Source: Microbacterium oleivorans (GTDB taxonomy: Bacteria; Actinomycetota; Actinomycetes; Actinomycetales; Microbacteriaceae). From it: a stretch of DNA of 64,000 bases. The stretch spans positions 1 to 64,000 of the forward strand of contig NZ_LSTV01000002.1 of NCBI RefSeq assembly GCF_001644225.1, in the 5' to 3' direction. The notes under the pieces are model-generated. The model was not told the DNA's origin. It saw only the letters and a program-made list of their open reading frames with translations, and searched no databases. The first letter of the stretch is position 1, and every line of letters starts with the position of its first letter. Positions 55,233 through 63,462 of the stretch are shown piece after piece. The position numbers were made by a program, and so were the translations under genes.

Positions 55233-56932
55233 CCCCCGACCGCATCGACACCGACCAGACCGACACCTTCATCGCGGACGTGATCGCCGCGGCGGATGCC
55301 GAGGCCGCACGGCTCCTGCAGTCGCCGGCCGACGTGTCGACGGCGCCGCTCGGCCCGCACCGCGAGTCGATGCGCCGGGCGAAGCTGCTGACGGCGGTCT
55401 TCCTCGAAGAGGGTTCGGCGTTCGCCGGTTCGCCCGCCGTCGTCGAGCTGGCCGAGACGTACGCGCGGATCCTGCACGACCTGCAGTCCCCCACGGGCCT
55501 GTTCCTCGGCGGCGACAACCTGGAGTCCCCGCCCGACACGGGCTTCACGATCAACGACCTGGGCGACATCCTCGAGCTGGCCCGGCGGTCGGGCGACACG
55601 CGCCTCGACCGCGTCGCCGAGGTGCTCGGCGGCATCGCCGACCGTGCGGCGCCGGCGCTGCTGGCGGGTGGCGTGCACACGCCCAACCACCGGTGGGAGC
55701 TCAGCGCGGCGCTCGTGCGCCTGCACCGGCACCGCCCCGACGCGCGCCTCGAGGCGCGGGCGCGCGAGTGGCTCGCGGAGGGCGTCGACATCGACGCCGA
55801 CGGCCTGTACTCCGAGCGCAGCGCGAACTACGCGGTGTACGTGTCGAACCCGTCGCTGCTCGTGATCTCGGACGTCCTCGACCTGCCCGAGCTCCGCGAC
55901 GTCGTCGCGCGCAACCTCGAGTCGACGCTCGGCCTCATCCATCCGGACGGCTCCGTCGAGACGGTCCACTCGCGCCGGCAGGATCAGCGCGAGCCCCGGT
56001 TCCCGCTGGCGCCGTACGCCTTGCACTACCGGCAGCTCGCCCTCGAGACGGGGCGCGGCGACCTCGCCTGGGCGGCGCGGGTCGCGGCATCCGCTGCCGT
56101 CATCGACCCGCAGACGGCGCTCGCCGACATGCTGCTGCACCCGGCGCTGCGCGAGCCGCTGCCGGCGGCGACACCGCCGGCCGACCGGGCCCGGAACGTC
56201 TGGCCGGTCTCAGGACTCGTCATCGACCGCACCCCCGATCGCGAATTGACCGTCTTCGGCGGGTCGGACTACGCGGTCGCGCGACGCATCCGCTCGGGGC
56301 TCGCGAGCAACCCGACGTTCCTCCGGATGTTCGCGGGCGATGCCGTGCTCGAGTCGGTGCGCCTGTCGCGGCACTTCTTCGGGCTCGGGCCGTTCCGCGC
56401 CGACCGCATGACGGTGGACGAGAACCGGATCGTGCTCGAGGAGCACCTCTCCCCCGCCTACTTCGGACCGATGGATGCCGCGCACCGCCGCCCGGGCGGC
56501 GACTACCGCGTCGTCGACGAGGGACGATTCTCGGCGGCGATGTCGTTCGACGAGCGGCCGCGCCACGAGGTGCCGCTGCGCACCCGGATCGAGCTCGTGC
56601 CGACCGAGGACGGTGTCGAACTGACGCTCGAGACGGACGGGCCGATCTGCGCCTGGAACCTCGAGTTCGCCTTCCGCGCGGGCGGCGCGTTCGAGGGCGT
56701 CACGGCCGCCGCCGACGGCACCGCCGTCCTCACGTCGGGGTCGGCCCGCTACCGCGTGGGCGCCGATGCGATCGCGGTCGGACCGGGCACCGGTTCAACC
56801 GCCGCGGCCGGGTACCTGCCCGGGGAGGACTACGACTACCTGGGCGGCACCGATGCGCTCGGCGGTCCGCGCCTCTACGTGACGGGCACGACGCCCGGCC
56901 GCGCGACGGTCACCCTCCGCCGCGTGCGCTGA
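55229..56932 (+). CDS. Unknown 567-residue protein, toroid plus beta domain predicted
   Basis: No family recognised. The first 300 residues are helical with repeated aromatic/Arg patches (PTGLFLGGDNLESPPDTGF, HTPNHRWELSAAL, YSERSANYAVYVSNPS), the look of an alpha/alpha toroid as in polysaccharide lyases or GH88-type enzymes. The rest is beta-rich. HTPNH and GDN could be catalytic. No signal peptide. It is coupled to the GH38 gene, so it probably acts on the same glycan inside the cell. Confidence 0.65.
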   Translation: MTPDRIDTDQTDTFIADVIAAADAEAARLLQSPADVSTAPLGPHRESMRRAKLLTAVFLEEGSAFAGSPAVVELAETYARILHDLQSPTGLFLGGDNLESPPDTGFTINDLGDILELARRSGDTRLDRVAEVLGGIADRAAPALLAGGVHTPNHRWELSAALVRLHRHRPDARLEARAREWLAEGVDIDADGLYSERSANYAVYVSNPSLLVISDVLDLPELRDVVARNLESTLGLIHPDGSVETVHSRRQDQREPRFPLAPYALHYRQLALETGRGDLAWAARVAASAAVIDPQTALADMLLHPALREPLPAATPPADRARNVWPVSGLVIDRTPDRELTVFGGSDYAVARRIRSGLASNPTFLRMFAGDAVLESVRLSRHFFGLGPFRADRMTVDENRIVLEEHLSPAYFGPMDAAHRRPGGDYRVVDEGRFSAAMSFDERPRHEVPLRTRIELVPTEDGVELTLETDGPICAWNLEFAFRAGGAFEGVTAAADGTAVLTSGSARYRVGADAIAVGPGTGSTAAAGYLPGEDYDYLGGTDALGGPRLYVTGTTPGRATVTLRRVR

Positions 56933-56933
56933 C

Positions 56934-57590
56934 TCAGCGGCGGCGGTGCGGGACCGCGACGACGGCGAGCACGGCGCAGCCGAGCGCGGCGGGGAGCAGC
57001 GGCGGCAGCATCCACGTCAGGATCACGACGAGCGCGACGGCCGCGACGTAGAAGGCCAGCGCGTGGACGTCGCCGCGGGTGATCGCCGGAACGTCACGCA
57101 CCGCCTGACGCCATCCCGTCGATGGCTCCCATGCGCCCGCCGCGACGAGCAGCGCGACGGCGAGCGCGGCGAGACCCGTCCACCCGACCGCCTCGATCAC
57201 GACGCCGCCCGGCAGCATCCCGGTGCGGGCGAGCAGGATGTCTACGCCCAGCACCGCCGCGATGACGAGCGCGACGAGCCCGACGACGGCGCCGCCTACC
57301 AGCCCCGCGCGGACGTCGCGCCAGAACAGTCCGAGCCGCGAGTCCTCGGCGGCGACGTACCGTCCGAGATGACGGATGCCGGCGGCCAGCGCCACCGGCA
57401 GTGTCACGACCAGCGCGCCGACGACCAGGACGAGGAGCCCGATGAGCAGGACCTCGCCGAACAGCGCGAACTTCGCTGCGGCGCCCGGGAACCTCGCCGG
57501 CGGACGCTCCTCGAGCACGGGACCGCTTCCCGACCGATCGGCGCGCACGGCGGCGCGCTCGGCGCGTCGGTCGGCACGGGTCCCGGACAC
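56934..57590 (-). CDS. YesL/DUF624-like membrane protein
   Basis: A 218-residue protein with a basic N-terminus and five or six helices (LFGEVLLIGLLVLVVGALVVTLP; a GLFWRDVRAGLVGG loop). It resembles the DUF624/YesL proteins that accompany sugar ABC importers, but more weakly than the gene at 61155. GTG 57590 lies 2 nt past the permease stop, so it is the last gene of that operon. Its 3' end is 1 nt from the convergent unknown gene. Confidence 0.6.
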   Translation of the reverse strand: MSGTRADRRAERAAVRADRSGSGPVLEERPPARFPGAAAKFALFGEVLLIGLLVLVVGALVVTLPVALAAGIRHLGRYVAAEDSRLGLFWRDVRAGLVGGAVVGLVALVIAAVLGVDILLARTGMLPGGVVIEAVGWTGLAALAVALLVAAGAWEPSTGWRQAVRDVPAITRGDVHALAFYVAAVALVVILTWMLPPLLPAALGCAVLAVVAVPHRRR

Positions 57591-57592
57591 GA

Positions 57593-58525
57593 TCAGCCCT
57601 TGAGGCCCTGGGTCGCGACGCCGTCGACGAGGAACCGCTGGAACACCAGGAAGAAGAGCAGCACCGGGACGAGCGCGAGGAACGAAGCCGTGACCGTCGC
57701 GCCGAAATCGCTCGTCGAGGACTGGTCGTTGTAGAGGCGCAGCGCGATCGGGAGCGGGTAGTTCTCGGGGCTCGTGAGGTACAGGAGCGGACCCAGGAAG
57801 TCGTTCCACGACCAGATGAACGCGAAGATCGCGCACGTGATCAGCGCCGGCTTCACGAGCGGCAGGATGATCGCCCAGAAGATGCGGACGTGGCCGGCGC
57901 CGTCGATACGCGCCGCCTCGTCCATGTCGCGCGGCATCTGCCGCATGAACTGGACGAGCAGGAACACGAAGAACGCCTCGGTGGCGAGGAACTTCGGCAG
58001 GATCAGCGGCCAGAACGTGTCGACGAGGCCCAGGTTGTTGAACAGGATGTACTGCGGGATGATCACGACGTGGAACGGCAGCAGCAGCGTGCCGATCATC
58101 GCCGCGAACAGGATGCCGAGTCCCTTGAACTGGATGCGGGCGAACGCGTAGGCGGCCAGGGCGCTCGAAAGCACGGTGCCGACGACTGCCGAGACGGCGA
58201 GGACGAGCGAGTTCCAGAAGAACTGACTCAACGGCACCCCGGCGATCCCCTCGAAGACCTTCGCGTAGTTGTCGAGCGACGGTGAGTTCGGGATCAGTCC
58301 GGAGTTCTGCCCGAACTCGGAGTTCGGCTTGAGCGTCGAGACCGCGAGCCAGACGAGCGGGTAGAGCACGAGGGCGGTCAGCGCGATGAGGACGACCAGC
58401 CAGATGACGGTCTGCCAGGTCTTGCGCTTCACGCGGCGTCGCGGCGGGTTCGCGATGACCTGCTGCGCGGCGAAGACCGGGGTGGATGCCGCGCCCGAGG
58501 TCGTGGTGACGTTGGAGGTGCTCAT
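57593..58525 (-). CDS. Carbohydrate ABC transporter permease (MalG type)
   Basis: A 310-residue six-helix permease with EAA loop DMDEAARIDGAGHVRIFWAIILPLVKPA. It overlaps the partner permease by ATGA. It belongs to the operon SBP, permease, permease, YesL-like. Confidence 0.9.
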   Translation of the reverse strand: MSTSNVTTTSGAASTPVFAAQQVIANPPRRRVKRKTWQTVIWLVVLIALTALVLYPLVWLAVSTLKPNSEFGQNSGLIPNSPSLDNYAKVFEGIAGVPLSQFFWNSLVLAVSAVVGTVLSSALAAYAFARIQFKGLGILFAAMIGTLLLPFHVVIIPQYILFNNLGLVDTFWPLILPKFLATEAFFVFLLVQFMRQMPRDMDEAARIDGAGHVRIFWAIILPLVKPALITCAIFAFIWSWNDFLGPLLYLTSPENYPLPIALRLYNDQSSTSDFGATVTASFLALVPVLLFFLVFQRFLVDGVATQGLKG

Positions 58526-59514
58526 CGGTTGTCTCCGGCGTAGTGCACCCAGGAGCGCTGGGTGCGGAAGAGGATGAAGGCGATGATCGCGACGACGACC
58601 AGGAGGACCCAGGCGATCGCGGCGGCGTACCCCATCTGGCCGTCGGCGAAGCCGCGCTTGTAGAGGTACAGCGTGATGAAGTTCGTCATGCCCGCGGGGC
58701 CACCCGAGCCGTTGGAGATGATGTACGCCGACGCGAACACCTGGAACGCGCCGATGAGCCCGAGCAGCAGGTTGAAGAAGATGACCGGCGACAGCATCGG
58801 CAGCGTGACCGCGCGGAACCGGTGCCAAGGCCCGGCGCCGTCCATCTCGGCGGCCTCGTAGAGCTCCTTGGGCACCTGCTTGAGGCCGGCGAGGAAGATG
58901 ACCATCGTCGCGCCGAACTGCCAGATGGAGAGGATGATCATCGCGGGCAGGACGAGGCCGGGGTTGCCGATCCAGCCGCCGAGGTCGATGCCGAGGAACG
59001 ACAGCGACGAGTCGACCGGACCGTCGGACCCGAACATCGCACGCCAGACGATGGCGACCGACACGGATCCGCCGATGAGGGACGGGGCGTAGAAAGCGGA
59101 GCGGAAGAAGCCGGAACCCTTGTCGCGGAAGTTCAGCAGCATCGCCACGAGGAGCGCGGCGATGAGGGTGATCGGGGTGCCCACGAGGACGTAGATCAGG
59201 GTGATCTGCGCCGACTGGATGAACTGCGGGTCGTTCGTGAAGAGTCGGACGTAGTTGTCGATGCCGATCCAGCGCGGCGGCTGGAAGATGTTGTACCGCG
59301 TGAACGACAGGTAGAGCGAGTACGCCATCGGGAGGATCGTCAGCCCGAAGAAGCCGATGAGCCACGGGACGAGGAACCCGTAGCCGGCGAGGGTCTCACG
59401 CCGGGCGCGGGCACGCTGGGTGGGACGGCTGAGGTTCTCGGGGCGGCGGCTGTTCGCGAGGGCGCGACGTCGCTTGTCTCCGGTGACGATGACCCTCGTC
59501 GCGGTGGTGCTCAC
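58522..59514 (-). CDS. Carbohydrate ABC transporter permease (MalF type)
   Basis: A 330-residue inner-membrane permease with a basic N-terminus and EAA loop ELYEAAEMDGAGPWHRFRAVTLPML. GTG 59514 has GGAGC upstream. A strong hairpin separates it from the binding-protein gene. Confidence 0.9.
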   Translation of the reverse strand: MSTTATRVIVTGDKRRRALANSRRPENLSRPTQRARARRETLAGYGFLVPWLIGFFGLTILPMAYSLYLSFTRYNIFQPPRWIGIDNYVRLFTNDPQFIQSAQITLIYVLVGTPITLIAALLVAMLLNFRDKGSGFFRSAFYAPSLIGGSVSVAIVWRAMFGSDGPVDSSLSFLGIDLGGWIGNPGLVLPAMIILSIWQFGATMVIFLAGLKQVPKELYEAAEMDGAGPWHRFRAVTLPMLSPVIFFNLLLGLIGAFQVFASAYIISNGSGGPAGMTNFITLYLYKRGFADGQMGYAAAIAWVLLVVVAIIAFILFRTQRSWVHYAGDNR

Positions 59515-59547
59515 GGGCTGCTCCAGGTGTCGGGACGGTCGGACGGC

Positions 59548-59579
59548 GTGGGTCCGGGTGCGGCAGCACCCGGACCCAC
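59548..59579 (-). terminator. Perfect 14-bp hairpin between binding-protein and permease genes
   Basis: GTGGGTCCGGGTGC pairs exactly with GCACCCGGACCCAC over a GGCA loop. There is no T-tract, so it more likely stabilises the binding-protein mRNA or partly attenuates than stops transcription fully. Confidence 0.6.
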
Positions 59580-59585
59580 CGTCGG

Positions 59586-60875
59586 TCACTGGTTGAGGAC
59601 GACGTCCATCTCGGTGAAGAACTGGGAGACGGCCTCGTCGACGGTCATGGTGCCGAAGTTCAGCTCCACTCCGAGCTGGCGGAACTTCTCCTCGAGGGTG
59701 CCATAGCCGACGATCGGGACGGGAGGAGCGTCGCCGAGGCGGTCGGCGATGGATGCCTCGTAGTCCTTGACCTGCTGGCTCAGCGGGTCGAGCTCCGCGG
59801 CGGCCAGGGCCGTCTCGGAGGCGGGCAGGCCGCGATTCGTCCCGAAGATCTCGCCGGACTCCGGGGAGTTGACGAGGAAGTTCACGAGAGTGGCGGCGGC
59901 CTCCGGCTCGTCGGTGTTGGCGGCGATGGAGTGCAGCATCGAGGGCTTGAGGTACAGGTCCTTCGCCCCTTCCTCCGTCACGGGCGGGGCGACGAGCCCG
60001 AGCTCGGTGTACCCCTCGCCCAGGTTGCCGAGGTATCCGGCGCCGAAGTTGTCCCACGTGAGCTCGCTGGCGGTCTGCGCGGTGTCGAAGCCACCGAGCG
60101 GCGCCGCCTCTTCGACGGTCTGCTGCGGGATGCCGATGCCGTCACGGATGGACTGGCCCTCTTCCCAGAATGCCTTCAGACGCGCCTCGTCGAAGCCGGG
60201 CTCGCCGTCCTCCGTGAAGAGGTTGCCGCCTTCGGCGCGCAGCTGGAGCTCGAAGTTTTGGATGCGGCCGGTGTAGTCGCCGCCTCCCCAGTACTCGCCG
60301 CCGCCCGCGTCCGTGATGTCCTTCATCCACGCCGTGTAGTCCTCCCAGGACCCGCCGGCGAACTCGTCGACCCCGGCCTTCTCGAGCAGGACGGGGTTCG
60401 TGAACAGGCCCCACGCATTCGTGGAGGTCGCGATGCCGTAGGTGGTGTCGTTCACAACGCCGATGTCGAGGATGTTCTGCGGCAGCGGGTCGGTCTCGAT
60501 GATGCCGCCGAGGTACGGGTCGAGGTCGAGCAGGAGCCCGTTCTCGGAGTACTGACGCAGGTACGAGTAGTCGAACTGCATGACGTCGGGCAGGTTCTTA
60601 CCCGCAGCCTCGGTCTGGCGCTTCTCCCAGAACTCGGGGAAGGCGAGGAAGCTCGAGTTGACGGTGATGTTCGGGTACTTCTCGTTGAACGCGTCGATCG
60701 CCTTGTTGTAGAGGTCGGCGCGGACGTCGTTACCCCAGAAGGCGAGGTCGATCGTGACCTTCTCGTCGGGGTCGTAGGTGCCGGCCGGCTCCGGGGAACC
60801 GGCGCATCCGGCGAGGGCGATGGCCGAGCCCGTCGCGAGGGCGACGGCGGCGAGCGCGCGTTTGCTGATGAACAT
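59586..60875 (-). CDS. Sugar-binding lipoprotein of an ABC importer
   Basis: A 429-residue family 1 solute-binding protein with lipobox LAGC. VTIDLAFWGNDVRADLY begins the mature part, and Trp/Tyr-rich motifs line the presumed cleft. ATG 60875 has GAGAGGAC upstream. First gene of its operon; the ligand is unknown. Confidence 0.88.
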   Translation of the reverse strand: MFISKRALAAVALATGSAIALAGCAGSPEPAGTYDPDEKVTIDLAFWGNDVRADLYNKAIDAFNEKYPNITVNSSFLAFPEFWEKRQTEAAGKNLPDVMQFDYSYLRQYSENGLLLDLDPYLGGIIETDPLPQNILDIGVVNDTTYGIATSTNAWGLFTNPVLLEKAGVDEFAGGSWEDYTAWMKDITDAGGGEYWGGGDYTGRIQNFELQLRAEGGNLFTEDGEPGFDEARLKAFWEEGQSIRDGIGIPQQTVEEAAPLGGFDTAQTASELTWDNFGAGYLGNLGEGYTELGLVAPPVTEEGAKDLYLKPSMLHSIAANTDEPEAAATLVNFLVNSPESGEIFGTNRGLPASETALAAAELDPLSQQVKDYEASIADRLGDAPPVPIVGYGTLEEKFRQLGVELNFGTMTVDEAVSQFFTEMDVVLNQ

Positions 60876-60965
60876 CTTTGTCCTCTCTCGAACGTCCGTG
60901 TTGCGAGTGCTGGTGGACGTCATGGTCCGTGATCGCGCGCTCCTGGTGCATCGGACCGGGTCCGC

Positions 60966-61111
60966 GGGAAAGCGCTTGCCTTGCACCTTAGCGGGAATTG
61001 AAACGTTTTTCAAGGGATGTCTGTGACCGGTCCCAGTGTACCTTGCGGGCCGCAGCGAGCACTATTGACACGTTTCATCGCCGCAGCTACGCTCCCCGGA
61101 AAGCGCCTTCC
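60966..61111. promoter_or_regulatory. Divergent control region with two operator types
   Basis: It contains GGGAAAGCGCTTGCC (60966-60980) and GGAAAGCGCCTTCC (61098-61111), akin to the AAGCGCTT boxes near 48.8 kb, plus TTGAAACGTTTTTCAA (60998-61013) and TGACACGTTTCA (61066-61077), a second LacI-type palindrome. The two types flank the start regions of the divergent ABC operons. Confidence 0.6.
61065..61093 (+). promoter_or_regulatory. Promoter for the DUF624 operon
   Basis: A perfect -35 TTGACA (61065-61070) and a -10 TACGCT (61088-61093) stand 17 bp apart, ahead of the DUF624 gene. The -35 is inside the TGACACGTTTCA palindrome, so a bound repressor would block RNA polymerase. Confidence 0.6.
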
Positions 61112-61154
61112 ACTCGCGAGTGGTGTGCGCGACGGACGAGGAGGTCGATGAACG

Positions 61155-61820
61155 ATGAGCGCGCAGTCGGGCGGTATGGGGTGGGCCCTGCGCATTCACG
61201 CCGCCTGCGATTGGGTGCTCTGGGCGCTCCGACTGAACCTGCTCTGGATCGTCTTCACGCTCGCCGGCGGTGTCCTCCTCGGGGCCGCCCCGGCGGCGGT
61301 CGCCTCCGCTCATGTCACCCGTCGTCGCCTGCGCGGCGAGCTCTTCCCCGTCTGGGGGGAGTTCGCCCGCACCTGGCGGCAGGAGTTCGTCCCCGCCAAT
61401 CTCGTCGTCGGCCCGGCACTGGTGGTCTCGACGCTCCTCGCGATCCGCGCGACCTCGCTCGTCGTCAGCGGAGCGAGCGACCTCGCGTCGTTCGTCGTCA
61501 TCGCGGCGGGCTGCTTCGCTGTCACCCTCACCGCGGTCCTCGTCCCGCTCTACGTGCACTACGACCTGGCCCCGCTCCGCTACCTGCTGACGGCATCGCG
61601 CTGGCTGCTGCGCAACCTCGCCCACGGTCTCATCCTGCTGGCAGTGGCCGTCCTCATCTGGGCTGTCAGCGCCGCCCTCCCCGGCCTCCTCCCGTTCGTC
61701 TCCGTCGGCGCCTGGCTGTCGGCGAGCACCGCTTTGTGCCTGGCCTTCTTCGCAGCGAACGACGAGGCGCTCGCTGAGCAGGGCGAGCGCGCCCCCGTCG
61801 CCGCGGGAACGGCCGCCTGA
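61155..61820 (+). CDS. DUF624/YesL family membrane protein
   Basis: A 221-residue protein with five or six helices. WALRIHAACDWVLWALRLNLLWIVFTLAGGVLLGAAPA is the typical YesL N-terminus, and FARTWRQEFVPANL follows. YesL proteins sit beside sugar ABC importers for plant cell-wall oligosaccharides; their role is unknown. ATG 61155 has GAGGAGG 10 nt upstream. Confidence 0.82.
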   Translation: MSAQSGGMGWALRIHAACDWVLWALRLNLLWIVFTLAGGVLLGAAPAAVASAHVTRRRLRGELFPVWGEFARTWRQEFVPANLVVGPALVVSTLLAIRATSLVVSGASDLASFVVIAAGCFAVTLTAVLVPLYVHYDLAPLRYLLTASRWLLRNLAHGLILLAVAVLIWAVSAALPGLLPFVSVGAWLSASTALCLAFFAANDEALAEQGERAPVAAGTAA

Positions 61821-61881
61821 CGCGGCATCCCACTTTCCCTCTTCACGACCGATCGACCCCACACCGAACGAAGGAGTTCCC

Positions 61882-63408
61882 ATGCACAACCGCACGCGCC
61901 TCGCGGCGGCCGCGCTCGTGACCGCCGGCGCCGTCGCCCTCGCCGGCTGTTCCGGAGGAGGCGGAGGCGAGTCCGAGTCGCTCGACTCCCTCTCGATCAT
62001 GGCCCCGTACCTCGTCACCAACGCCCCGAGCGACGACAACCCGATCCTCGACGAACTCGAGGACATCGCGGGCGTCGACCTCGACATCACGTGGGTGCCG
62101 AACTCGTCGTACGGCGACAAGACGAACATCACCCTCGCCGGCGACGACATCCCGCACGTGATGGTCATCCAGGGCAAGGATCCGGGCTTCGTGAAGAACG
62201 CACAGGCCGGCGCCTTCTGGGACCTGACCGACCACCTCGACGACTACCCGAACCTGAAGACGACCTTCCCCGAGGTGCAGGAGGCCTCGAGCATCAACGG
62301 CAAGGTCTACGGCATCTTCCGAGCCCGCGACGTCATGCGCGCGGCCGTCATCGTGCGCAAGGACTGGCTCGAGAAGCTGGGGCTCGATCTGCCGAAGACG
62401 ACCGACGACCTGTACGAGGTCGCGAAGGCCTTCACCGAGAACGACCCCGACGGCAACGGACAGAAGGACACGTACGGCATCGTCATCCCGAAGTGGCCCG
62501 GCCCGATCGGCAGCAGCAGCCCCTACGACGTCATGGAGACCTGGTTCGGCGCCGGCAACCGCTGGACCGAGCGGGACGGCGAGCTCGTGCCGAGCTTCAC
62601 GACCGACGAATGGCTGGACGCCGTCGACTACGAGAAGCGCCTCGTCGACGAGGGGCTCGTCAACGGCGACTACGCGACGTTCGACTCCGCCAACTGGAAC
62701 GAGCCGTTCCTCAACGGCAAGGGCGGCATCATCATCGACGTCCACTCGCGCGCGGGTGTGCTGATGAGCCTGTTCAAGGAATCCGACCCCGAGAACTTCG
62801 AGAAGTACGTCGACGTCACCGGCAACCTCATCGGTCCCGACGGTGAACTGCACGCCCACCCGACGACCGGGTACAGCGGCTTCCTCGCGATCCCGAAGGC
62901 GAAGGTCCGCACCGAGGAGCAGCTGAAGACGGTGCTGGGCGTCCTCGACAAGCTCAACTCGTCCGAGGCCGGCCCTGTGCTGAACAACGGCATCGAAGGC
63001 GAGACGTACACCCTCGACGGCGAGCTCGCCGTCCCCGTCGACGACGCCCCGCAGGAACTGAAGGACGCCGTCCTCAGCTACTCGCAGCTCGGCACGAACG
63101 TGGCCGGCTTCCAGGGCTACCTGCCCAAGCAGGCATCCGACTACGAGCAGGAGATGTACGACAAGCGCAAGGCCATCGAGGAGGCGGACCTCGCGGCCGC
63201 CGAGTACGACCCGGCCGCACCGTACGTGTCCGAGACCTACGTGGCCCAGGGCGCCCAGCTCGACACGATCGTGTCGGATGCCCGCATCCAGTACATCGCC
63301 GGACAGATCGACCGCGCCGGCCTCACCGCCGCGATCGACCGCTGGCGTTCGAGCGGTGGCGACAAGGTCATCGCCGAGATCAACGAGTTGGCCTCGCAGG
63401 CCGACTGA
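61882..63408 (+). CDS. LipO/YtcQ-type sugar-binding lipoprotein
   Basis: A 508-residue solute-binding protein, longer than usual and typical of the LipO/YtcQ subgroup that pairs with LplB/YtcP permeases. Lipobox LAGC precedes a Gly/Ser linker. TENDPDGNGQKDTYGI resembles the Ca-binding loop found in this subgroup. It follows DUF624 and precedes the LplB-like permease. Confidence 0.88.
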   Translation: MHNRTRLAAAALVTAGAVALAGCSGGGGGESESLDSLSIMAPYLVTNAPSDDNPILDELEDIAGVDLDITWVPNSSYGDKTNITLAGDDIPHVMVIQGKDPGFVKNAQAGAFWDLTDHLDDYPNLKTTFPEVQEASSINGKVYGIFRARDVMRAAVIVRKDWLEKLGLDLPKTTDDLYEVAKAFTENDPDGNGQKDTYGIVIPKWPGPIGSSSPYDVMETWFGAGNRWTERDGELVPSFTTDEWLDAVDYEKRLVDEGLVNGDYATFDSANWNEPFLNGKGGIIIDVHSRAGVLMSLFKESDPENFEKYVDVTGNLIGPDGELHAHPTTGYSGFLAIPKAKVRTEEQLKTVLGVLDKLNSSEAGPVLNNGIEGETYTLDGELAVPVDDAPQELKDAVLSYSQLGTNVAGFQGYLPKQASDYEQEMYDKRKAIEEADLAAAEYDPAAPYVSETYVAQGAQLDTIVSDARIQYIAGQIDRAGLTAAIDRWRSSGGDKVIAEINELASQAD

Positions 63409-63411
63409 GCC

Positions 63412-63442
63412 GAGTGGGGCGGATGCCGCATCCGCCCCACTC
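63412..63442 (+). terminator. Perfect 14-bp hairpin between binding-protein and permease genes
   Basis: GAGTGGGGCGGATG pairs exactly with CATCCGCCCCACTC over a CCG loop, just after the binding-protein stop. No T-tract follows. The placement is the same as in the operon on the other strand. Confidence 0.6.
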
Positions 63443-63462
63443 CCTCTCGAACAGGATCCGAC

